Of a DNA stretch of 64,000 nt, positions 38,701 to 50,700 are shown one piece after another (the first letter of the stretch is position 1; each line of letters opens with the position of its first letter). Source of the DNA: Watersipora subatra (taxonomy: Eukaryota > Bryozoa > Gymnolaemata > Cheilostomatida > Watersiporidae); assembly GCF_963576615.1 (NCBI RefSeq), contig NC_088710.1, positions 6,073,396-6,137,395 of the forward strand, given 5' to 3'. The notes under the pieces are model-generated. The model saw nothing but the letters and a program-made list of their open reading frames with translations, was not told the origin of the DNA and searched no databases. The translations under genes were made by a program, and so were the position numbers.

Positions 38701-41700
38701 TACGAAGTACATTGAAATCTCACATTAACTAGTGACATCATGCGGCAAACTAATCTACATATACCATTTATAAGCGATGTGCGTACGCATGGTTTTAACT
38801 TACTTTCTACCTGGGTAGACATCCTTATCCGTATCATCGCAGTCCTTACCCTTCCAGGAAACTCCTCTCAAGGTCTGCACAACACAACACAAATGTGAAA
38901 AATGTAAAAAGACCAAACAAGCAGACTACACTCTGGTGAAAACAAAAAAGTTTCACACTGTTATCATATGGCACAATGCCAACGCACAAACGTGATAACA
39001 CAGATAACGTGTGATAACTTAATGCAAGCTATCACCATCCTGCAATATCAATATTTTTCGTTATACAAGTGCAGTAGGTAATAATCACTGTTTCTATCAC
39101 ATGCTGATTTGGAGTTGTGTGCACGTTGAGTTACTGTGCGACAGCGTTTCAATGGACATCGCCTTATATTATGCTGATCAACTAAAGCGCTTTGCTAATA
39201 AAAAAGCAACAAGAATACGTCACTAACTATTGACCCAAAGGTCAATAATTAGCACTCTTAGTCGTGTCATGCTTGGCAGCATTCCAACTGCTCAAACAAA
39301 ACTCGGGTAAATTCCAACCACTGGTAATAAAACTCGCTTGGCTTTTCAGATGTTTCTCGCTTTTATCTTGCGAATGACCGGGAGATTGACACAAACTCCT
39401 GCATCATGAGTGTCTTGAAAACAGTGCATGATAAACCAATCATTCAACGTTATGCCGCATTATACAATCTTAGAATTACCAATATACAGATATACGGTAA
39501 AGTTGGGATAAAATTTCCAATTGTTCTAAAGAAACCAACCTGTTCAGTCGAATGGAGATCCTTATCATCATCATAAAATGGGACTTGCTTATCGAAGACA
39601 CTGCAAGCAATATCTGTAGCCATCATGTTATACTGGTGATGTTCATATTACAGTCATGAGGAACAATTTTAGAATCCTCCATTAAAATATGTGTAATCTG
39701 TTTGTGGAATTTTGCATAAAAAAACTTTCTAGCAATAAAGAAAAATAATGCTAATTGAAAAATAAAAATATATTAAGACATGTTTCTTTGCTCAAAAGCC
39801 TGATGAGTTCCTTAGGAAGAGTGTTTCACCATTTTGTTTACAAACTGCTAAAAGTTATTGTCACGCTGTAAAAAGAGAAGTAAATTGTGTTTAACCTAAC
39901 AGATCTTTAACAAACAAAAGTGTGTAAATTTTTAACAAGGTAAGAAAACTGCATATCCGAAACTCTAGCTCTGCCATTTTACTACAAACAAGAAATTTGT
40001 TTGCGCGTACATGCTTGAATCTCTAGGACTGAAGTGAAGCAGTGTGCGAGGAGGGAGATGGCAGGTTTATTTTTTAAAGCAAAACTGAACCTTGTAGCAA
40101 ATTTTGATAAACATCCAAGATTTCCTGCTAGGCGGAATCTGTTGTAACGTTGACTTCATAAAAAGTATCAAACATCGATGTGTTGTTCAAATGCCACGCA
40201 CATATGACACATCACACTAATGTACGTCCATATTGCCCTATTTATCACTATAAACTGCACTATACACCATTGAACTCTGCGTTATGCAAAAACTGAGATT
40301 TCATATTAGGGGATGGTAGGGTTTACCCTAGGAGATGTTAGTGTTCACCCTAGGGGATGCTAAGGAAATACCACTATCAATTTGGTTGGTGGCCAAATGT
40401 ATTATTATCATTTATTATGTTTTAGAAGACATTAAAGAAGCCCAGTAATAAATAAAATCTGCAAAAGTTTAAGAAATTTTAAAGGTTAACTGAAAGAACA
40501 ATGAACCTTTTAAAAACAGATGCGTTTACCACAAGATTGTCTGCCAAAACTAAATTGAGGAACAGTCAGGGGTAGATAACCACAAACACTGGTATCTTCA
40601 GTGCTAACACTAGTCATTGAATTTTGACTAAACTCAGCATTTCGAGAGATCTGTGTAATTTTCTTTCTGGCAGGATGAAATTTGCAGCGATGAAACCAGT
40701 TATGTGGCCATAGATTTGTTTTCAGCACCTGAATAAGCAAACATACTCTAAAGCTATGTAAGACCAAAGGCTAATGCGAGGTGGACTGGAAAAGCTTACT
40801 TACTCGGAATATGCGACGCAGAGGAGATTTATAACAGGAAGCTCACATATGCTCCAACTTCCCTCATCCTTCAACTTCACATTCCACTGTAAAAGCCAAC
40901 GACAAGTTATTTTGGCAAAGGTAATTTATCAAACTGAGAAATTTTTCAAGTTTTTGCATATTTTGAAGTCTAATGTTCATATTTTATTTATGAAACGTGC
41001 CAGCATTATTCATTCCAAACCTTAGTTCTAGATGATCCATCCATTCCATCTTTGTATGATTGTTTAGTAGTTTTTCTTTCAAAACTGTTAGGTAAGAAAA
41101 TAGACCCATTATGACAAAATACAAAAGTAAACTGGTGGAAGTTTGACTCGCTGTGAATCTTAAAACCTTCAGTGTTTTCGCCGTAAATAATTGTTAGTGT
41201 TATTTAGCTGTACCTGAGCTAAAGGGTTCCATTATCAGTAAATATGACACTGTTAAATCCTTCAGTGGAAAGCATGCTAAGGCACATAATATGGAGTAGT
41301 GCAGGCATGTGATATATTTAAACAAGTCAGCACATGTAATAGCTATGTAAACAAATCAGTGCATGTGATAGCTATGTAAACAAGTCAGCGCATGTAATGG
41401 CTATTCGTAAGGACAGGTCAAGTAATCAGTATCTGTACATCGCAGCATTTTCGTATGATGGAGAGCTGTCGCTCGTCGGCAGCGCTGCCTTTTGATATCC
41501 CCAAGTTTATAGCACTCAAGAGCTATTAGATTAGCCTGTCTGTGTAAAAAGTGTGTAAATGGGTCTATCCATAATCACCATTGTTACAATTAGAGCAGAA
41601 ATTTATTTATAAAATATTGGTATTGCATTTAAAATGATTTTAAATCAGATATTCTTATAGAGCTCAACAAGCTCTTTTGAATGATGTATAATATGTCACA

Positions 41701-44700
41701 CTAAAGTTAGTTTTTACTGAGAAATCTTTTAGTTAGTGTGTCACTAGCGTTACATCAGAGAAATATGCATTTTGAAGAGCTAGTTGCTTATCCTTAAAAC
41801 TCTCTGATTTGGTGGGAAGCACAATTATAAAAACTTATTTGTCTTATTTTAAAGAAGCTTGCTGACATATGCACTAAATTTTATCCAGATATTAGATGGT
41901 AGTTGTGAACTACATGCTTGTAAACATGTCACCGCTGTTACATTCGATTGTCACCATCGTTACGCTTCTTACATCCTGTAAACTTATAAGTATTTAAGTT
42001 CACTGTAATGAGATCAATAATGGTATAAAAGCTACTGATTACAATATATATATAGACAAGCCTTAACTTGAAATGTTTTTTATTGGTTTCAAAGCATAAA
42101 ATATAATAATGTAATAGTTATAATACATGACAAACATGGTTAAGCTTAAATAACGTAAGATGAAAAAATGAATATTGATCATGTAATTGTGAGAATGTAC
42201 TAACAAAATGTCTTAGAGCATTCTGCATGCTCTAAATCTTCTGTAAAACATTACTGACCTCTTTTAGAGAAAGTAGGACAAGACAGTGACTTGGCTATGT
42301 GATGAAATTCTACCCATGATATATCTTTTGTATTAACAACAAAAGTGTTTTTTAGCCCCACTCTTTTAAAAAACCTGCACTTCAGCTTCGAGGGCAGCTA
42401 CACTTTTTACCACTCCTACATATTACCTAGAAGTTTTATTCCAGGCAGCAATGTTAGCACAAAATCACCTTCTTTCAATGTGCTTGCTAGTTTTTTGATG
42501 GGTTCGGAATTGCACTCTTTTTCTGGATCACTAATTACATGGTCATCAGGATCAAAAGTAAAAAGTTGAAACTTTTCAATGGAACTTTTACTTTTCTATT
42601 TCTTTGTTTTATTTTATCTTTTCTCATCTCTAATGCCATCTTCCGACAATGATAGTTCAACTGTCATTGCCAGTTTACGGACAGTCTGGTGACCTTTGCT
42701 TGAGCTGTTTAGAAGTGCTCGATCAATCTTTTTACAGCTTTATCTTCAGATTGTGGGCTGCAAAATCTGGAAGTGGAATCGCTACAAAAAAAAGTATTTA
42801 AGCTTCAATAATTCTTTTTTTACAAAATACTTGAAACATTAACTTGAAACATTAACTTGAAACATTAACTTGAAACATTAACTTGAAACATTAACTTGAA
42901 ACATCCACGATGTACGCAGATGTAGTAAAGCATCAAGTTTTTTGAAAAAAAATGAATGTCCGTACCTGGTAATTTTACTTTCAAAAGTTTTTCCCGATCT
43001 CCGTATTGCTAAACTCTAATTCTTGCTTTTTCTTGAGTTTCTTCCAATTGATCTTCTGTAAGTTGAGCTCTTCTTTTTGTTCTACTCTTTTGATTCTGAC
43101 TAGCTTGGGCAGTCAAATATCGAGTCTGTTGTTTTGAACATTGACTTATTTTGTTACGATATTTACGCATCTGCTCTGCTGATGTTGTCTTACCCATGTT
43201 GAAAGCAGAAATGACCAGCAGACTTTCCACCTAACAATATTCTGTTTAAAGTACTTGTTACAAGTTACTCCCATGAGTAGATTTGATTAAATTTTGAACC
43301 ATGATCAGTATCGGAGTCGCAAGTCTTAGTAATACATTTGTAAGGTAGCAACCATTTGCTAACTTGCTAGAAGAAGCTTGTTAAGTTCCCACAATGACGT
43401 AAATTTACAATATAATGAGTAACTCATGCATGAGAACATCAACAACACCACAAATTACTGTTAAATGTGAAATTCACTCAAATTAATCCTATAATTATAT
43501 GAGTTGAGGGGTGTAACAATGGTGACAGTGTAACAGCGGTGACGCAACTTTTGGAAATATGTGCAACTTTGAGCAAAACTGAAATTAGTTAAAGGTACAG
43601 GGTATAAAGTTAGCATTGAAAACAAATTAGTACTAATTTTGAACTAATAATACAAGTGTAGTAGAAACTTATAGATGTTTCCTGCCACCATTGTTACTCA
43701 AAACAGGCCAACTGATAAAAGAGTCCCACACCAATAGATCAGTGCACACAATATTAATTTATGCATTAACGGTCAGCAAAGCCATTGTGAAATCCATTAC
43801 AATTAGATATTTGTGTTCATAGTACTATGTATACCATGTACAAGCATCCCTATCTTGCCATTATGGCTATAAAGTATTTTGTGCATATACACTAACTTTA
43901 GCAAACTATTAAAACACGATAGAGGAGCACTACCCCCACAATTATTGTCCATTTTAGGGTTTGGTATGTATACTTCATATGTGAAGCATTATTTTAATGA
44001 AATTACTGTTTTGAAATTTTGCCAAAAAATCCATTTATTTATGGATAGACCCAAATATATGTGATGCAACATCTTCTCTTTCACTATGGAAAGTTACTGA
44101 GAAGGCGTGTCATATCAAATCTATGGTTAACAATGTTTTAGAAGAAATCCAGCTGGTGGTAGACTCTTTCTCACCCCTCAAATTAACTAGCTTTGCCTCA
44201 GACTATGGAGGAATACCCCAGACTATGTAGCAATATCCAGACTATTTTGAAAAGGGTTCCAGATAGAACCGAAAAAAATATCTAAATAAATGAAATATAT
44301 ATATAATATATATATTTAATATATATACTTGTATAATTATACTTTATATAATTGTCAGCTTGAGATGGGATTAGTTAAGTGTTTTAGCCTATAAAACATA
44401 TCAAACATTCCTACGTCTGCCTCAAGTGAAAACTACCCTTTCTCTAAGGGTAGTTTCGCTTGAACCAAGGCTAAGGAAAAATAAAATGAACTCGCAGGCA
44501 GAGACACTGCCGATAGTGAATTTGGGTCATGATCTCAGAAAGTGGGGTTAAGTTGGAAAATATCAAAATTTAGATAGTAGCTCAGCTTAACAAAGAAAAG
44601 CCTACACAATTCTCTGCAGAAAGAATTTTGTTTCTACGTTAATTAGAACTGATTTTATAGTCAAAAGTCTACATATATCTTTTTAAAACAGTTGAAACGC

Positions 44701-47700
44701 GAATCCGAGAAAATGGCCCTTAAAGTTTTGAGTCACGTAACTAGTTGTTTACAGTAAGAATCACCATAGCAACCACTACTAAATTTAACCGTAATTACAC
44801 AAATACCTAGCTTCTAGGACAGAATTTTATGCTGAATCTGAATATCTAAATTAGAAAGTTGTAAATATTTAATGTTTATAGATATTATTATATTATAATT
44901 ATGATTCTGTATCAGTTACATTGCCAAAGTATTCTTCGAAGGTATCATTTATTTCTTTATTAACACTCGAGTCAATGAAAAAAAACGCTCGTTCAACTTT
45001 TGCGACACCATGTTTTGTTATTTCCGGTTTGCATAGCAACGGCTTCGCGAGGCAAATTTAGGCTGTTTTAAGCTTCTGTTCGTTAAACAGAGTTCAGATT
45101 TTGAAAGAGCATTTTTGATTGGCCTAAATAAATGTAGTTTTCAAAACACAACAAATGCACGTGGAATTGAGTTTACTAACTTGCAATCGCTATTACGCAA
45201 ATTCAATACGACTTCACCCGACTTACCAAGATCGCGACCCATTTGCTTGTTGGATATTTTTGCCTAACGCTTTGTCATGATCCGCTAACTGTTCACCAAA
45301 AAACAATTTTTCAAACCAAATCCAGAATGATTGGTAGAAATCGGTTTAATATACAGTAAAAGCTTAGTCTCTACAAACTATTATAACGCAATTTTGCAAA
45401 ACAGTTGCTGCACAAATAAAATTATTCAAAAAAAATTATTTCTATTTGTATATATTTGACTTTTATAAATGTTGAGGACAGAATATTACACTCATGTTCG
45501 ACGCATCCTGTGCGCTTTGCAAGATATATGCTAGTAATAAGACAAGGTTACTTGTTCTGCCTCTAGTGTGTGTCAGCCTTAACCAAGAAGATAACTAACC
45601 CTGTGCAGCAGATGCTTCCTCGTTCTCTTCTGATAGTACGCTATTCTTTTGGCATCAAACTACAAGTATAGAGGAACTCGTATTTAGCAAACATTTCACA
45701 TTGACAATGCTGCAAGTTGTCATCCCTACTATTAGACTGGTACCATTTTAAAGAGTGTGGACATTAAACCATAACTGTCACGAACAACTTTTATCGTATT
45801 TACTAGGTAAATCAGACACGCTGATTCCGATTTTGTACTCAAAATAAAGATTAGTCCACTAACCTTCAGAGTAATGAAGGCTTTTTTACAGCGTTTTGAT
45901 GTCGGTCTCGAAAACAACACTATCGGCATAACAAGCTTCGCCCATAAATACGTGACGTAACTTAGCTTTTTAGGAACAGAAGTTACATAGGAATGTTTAG
46001 ACCGATTTAGAATAATAGAAATGGGTGCTTTAAAATCCATTAATATCTAAATTCAGCCTTAAAAATAATCTCAGTCTTTTCTGAAAGGTAGATAAGCTAT
46101 TTAGCATTGCATATTAAAAAAAGTGTGATAACAACGCTAGCTTGTGATAAAACCGCGCTTTTTGAGCTCATTTTTTTCGGCGTCCAGCCCATTTAAACCT
46201 CATGTAACAAGCTACGAGCAATTTTAAATAGTTTATATACCTTTCATAAAAAACTGAAATTATTTTACAGGCTGGATTTAGATAATAGAAACGCTTTAAA
46301 AAAGCCTACATGACTTTCAAGGTTAGTGGACTAATCTTTATTTTGAGTACAAAATCGGAATCAGCGTGTCTGATTTACCTAATAAATACGATAAAAGTTG
46401 TTCGTGACAGTTATGGTTTAATAAGACAGCTAGTAATATGATGGACACTCAAGGAACCAATACTTATCAGAAAGCAAGCCGCGGTCACGAGAGCTGTGAG
46501 CCTCTCATGATCGTGGCATGCTATTACCCAGATCACCAACATCCTATTAACCAGATGAGATGAGTCATGACAACAATGACTATCATAGTCAGTGAAATAC
46601 AATTGTCATTCCTTTGCAATGCCAAGGAATTTATTCCTGACTCAAAATCTCCTGTTTTATAGAGTGCACTCTAAAATTAGGCTAGCTGGAAAATACAGAT
46701 GACCGTTTTACCATGACCAAAGGATATTATGACAACAATGATAGGCTATGTATACTATGGGTAGGGGTTGCAGCACGAGCCAAGCATGAATTTGTCACGG
46801 GTTTGTAACTGTAAGTGGGCCTAATTACAAATGTCCATTATATAACCTCAGCCCGTCAGAAGTAGGCTAAATCGTATTTGTGAATCAACAGAAATGCATA
46901 ACAAAAATAAATGTTAGGTAATACTTGTACGTCAAGAAACACGAATCCATCAGCCGATGTAAAATAGCCTTGGTTCCATAATGTAACAAGTTTAACAAGG
47001 GACATCTGTAGCAAGAGACATGTTTAATAAACATTGTCACATATCTCTTTCTATTTTGTGAGTTGAATTTATGATCAACAGAGAACTTAGCAAGGCTATG
47101 TCTTTTCAGTTACACGAGCAATGTGTCTCCTTGTGGTCAGGCGATACCACCAACGGATAAAAAATATACAGTTGCTGAAAAGCAATGCCAATTTGCTATA
47201 AATCAACCGACATCGATGTATTGCTGGTGCAGCTTGCATCGTACGAAATTGTTTGTCTATTCACGGGTCTATTATAGTAAGTGCAGCACAAACCGAATAC
47301 AATATTATGGGTGAGAAGGTTATTACAAGGCGACACGATGTCACAAGTGACAAGGAGCTGGAATTGACAGGGTGAGACAGGTTGAAAATGCTCAATGGCA
47401 AGTGATCTGGTGAGACAGGCGACAGACATATTGTAATATTAAACGTGATTGTATGATGAATAAAAAGCAAATGAGTTATTACTATCACAAAATTATATAA
47501 AAGCAAAAAATTACTAAAACTAAACTGAATTTATATGGAAACAAATTAACTTTAGCTTTGTATAACGCTATAATATAAGTTCCATATTATATATTGTTAT
47601 AATAAATTATTAATATTGCGTAACACACCGACTTGAGCAACTAAATCTCACATTCTTTAATTATTATCAACCCCAGTGAAGCCATAAAAAATCAATACTA

Positions 47701-50700
47701 GAAGACCATTACAAGATGATGATGAATGTTCTGTTATTTTATAATCGATAGCTAGTAGTTACACTAGCAGAGTGCTGACAAAGACTAATATTATTATTAT
47801 ACGCTGCCACCTGAACTGTAGGTGCAGCTGGATCAGATGAACGAAACATATACCTTGAGTGTTTTCTTATAGAGGGCACACGGTGGTGTTCCCTTTTTAG
47901 TGTAACAAAGAGCAAGGCCTCGACAAATATCATCCGGATTAGCACTCTCCGCTAGCCTGTAACAATCAGAATTCCCTAAATTAAATTAAAAACTCAATAG
48001 ATTAAAGATATTGTATTAATGCAAGCGCTAACCATGCTTTCTGATGATTCCCTCGGCAGTTGCGATGAGGGAGCTTTCTCTGCATATCAAAGATGGTCTT
48101 GCACAAAATTTTAATAGGCAGAATGTATCGATATTTTTTCTATCTTAAAGATTGTTTTTGATACTTGAGGCAATCTGACTGCCAGAAGGTAATAAGATTA
48201 AATTGACAAAACTTGATCACAGTTAAAACACTCAGAAGGGAAACAAGAGCAAAAAAGACAGTTGTTAAGCGTAGCGAGAGCTAGTTGATATCAATGCGCT
48301 AGTTCATATCAGCTATTGCATTCAGGTTGCAGTGTTACAGTCTCTGTTCTCTCCGTCTCTTTGCAACTATATAGATGTCATAAATAATCGCACTTTCGCT
48401 TGATCTGAGGGTTTTAATTGCAATCAAGTTTTATCGAGTATAATCTTGAAACATCTTGACAATCAGATCATCACAAAAATCAAAAGCAATCGCAAATTGT
48501 AGAAAAATACCAATACTTTTTAATAAAATTTACTGACATCTTTAAAGACCTTCGGATAAAAAGTCAAAGAAATGCAAAGGTTGCTTTGGATTTACTCTTC
48601 ACCCTGTGTTTTACCCTGAATGAAAACACCATTTGAAGTACTGTATGACGGAAACCAAGTTAACAAAGTGTTGACATAGTAAAATCTCAAGGACTACGAG
48701 CCAGACCACATGTCTCTAGATACCATGAACATAAATACTGTGAATAGATACTTTTCATCTGTGAATATTCAAGCCTCAAAGAATCAAAAAATAAATCTAA
48801 TTTAAAGAGGTAGGACATGAGGTAATTAATGTTGTAAGTAATGTTGCAAAAATGGTTCCAGGGCAGACAACTTCCCAACAAAAGCAGATAACAAAACTTA
48901 TCTCTGACTATACTCTTTGACCTTTAGAAGTTGGCAGATCATCAAAATTATACTTAAGTCAGTTCCAGAAGTTTCCATGAATAAAAATCAATTAAGTGCA
49001 GCGGCTGTGTCAAAATGCGAAATTATGTCCGTAAAACAAAAACAGCATGAAGGAATGATAAGGTGAGATCAAACTACAGCGGGTTTGCAGCCTGGACTTT
49101 CTATTGTTATTGTTTATGCATATGAATGTCTTCAATGGGTTTACTGCCATCGGAATTTGGACACTTGCCAAGTAGAGTGAACCCGATAGCTTTGGGACAT
49201 ATTAGCCTTAATGCGCATGAATGTAAACAAGTGAGCTGTCTCTTATCAACAGTTGCTTGGATGCATGTAGGTTCTAGGTCTAGGAATGAGCCAAGCCTAT
49301 ATAGTAACCCGCCAACTCTAGCAGCTGGGCTGGTAGATAGTACTGTTTCAACACATTGTAAATGATAAATATTTAGGTATAAAATATCTAGGTTAGACAT
49401 CAAATTTAAACAATCACTTAAAATACAATAATGCATTGGACTCTATAATAGTAGTCCTTTCAGATCTAAATAGAAGAAAATTAAGAATTTGTCACAACTA
49501 GGCAGTTTTGAATGTAAGCAACATAAACGGCACAAAGGTGATTGTGTTAGCGGGAGACGATAAGAAAAAAAAGTTTATGATTTAATATTACAGGACGAGA
49601 CCACAAAGAAATTACTAATAAATCGCAAAGTTTTTCTTTAGCTGTCCCATAACTAGGACAGAGTGATACAGTAAGAATGAAAACCAAAAGATATGTTTGC
49701 GGCGACGAGCTCATAAAAATTTCACAAAATAAAATGCAATCAGCTGAAGTTGAGAGTTTCATAGCAAGCAATTTCTAACTTCATACATGGATGATGACTG
49801 AGTTCAACTTAAGCTCAGACAGAAGTAATTGCAGTAAACTTCAACAATTATCTAAACTGTGAAAAGGCTTACAGAGCAATTAATCGACTGTTTTCTTGGC
49901 TTTTTCACTTTACCGGTAGGTAATTTTAAAAGTGATGACGAGTCTCAGAACTCGTGGGGGGTAAGAGCAAGGACAAGAGGCAGCGAGGCGCTAACAGTGA
50001 AAGGAGACCAGGTAATAATCAGTCACAAATTTACCTACTGCAACGGATACTTACATCTCAACTACGATCGGTACTAATATATCTGACACAGTTTGACATG
50101 GCTTCTGGAATTCCGTTGGCAGCTTCAAACACAATGCATCTGCTGCCTCAACTATTGTCTGATTATTCACCTCGGCCAGTTGGTCGAGAAGTCCAAGCAG
50201 AACTGTACAAGCTGTAAGACCACCACAAAAGAATGAGGCTTGCAGTTAACATTGAACCTGATTAGCGCTTTGTAATACGAGACCACAGAGCATCAGCTCT
50301 GATCTAACCTTTGGACATCATGAGTGCATATGAGTTAAGGATACAAAGCAGCTTATAAGGTTTGCGCTCGCTAGATGATATGACAGCACGCTGCTTCTAG
50401 GGTCAGCACACTAATATTAATCTGTCAACCATTATGAGTGACATAAGACAGCTTGAGCAATGATGTAGGTTTAGTATCTATTAACATATTCAATATAACA
50501 ATGGTTAACAATTATACTTTTAGCAATAAGGTGGTGGGTCAACAAAAAGCACTCTAGAAAAAAATGGGATAGCTTAGACAATCATAAAGTCCAAGAAAAA
50601 AAAACAAACTATCGCTTCTATAACCTATCAAGCAATTACTCCACCCTCACTACATGCATTAATTTCGTTAAAAGATCAAAACACATCACCAAGTGACTGA

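Larger units (their letters stand above)
41561..44052. mobile_element. candidate TIR-bounded unit in AOAH intron 3
   Basis: GGGTCTATCCATAA (41561-41574) and its exact complement (44039-44052) bound about 2.5 kb. Inside are seven copies of the 13-mer YCACY(A/G)NYGTTAC: 41575, 41741, 41929, 41951 on plus; 43513, 43530 on minus; 43685 on plus. A decayed minus-strand ORF lies in the middle. The 14-bp TIR is short, so the outer bounds are tentative. Confidence 0.5.

Noticed and set aside
43009..43230. Intact small gene reading MESLLVISAF...
   Set aside because: Only the part from the internal MGKTTSAEQ resembles a family, and downstream frames are broken, so it is listed as a pseudogene instead.
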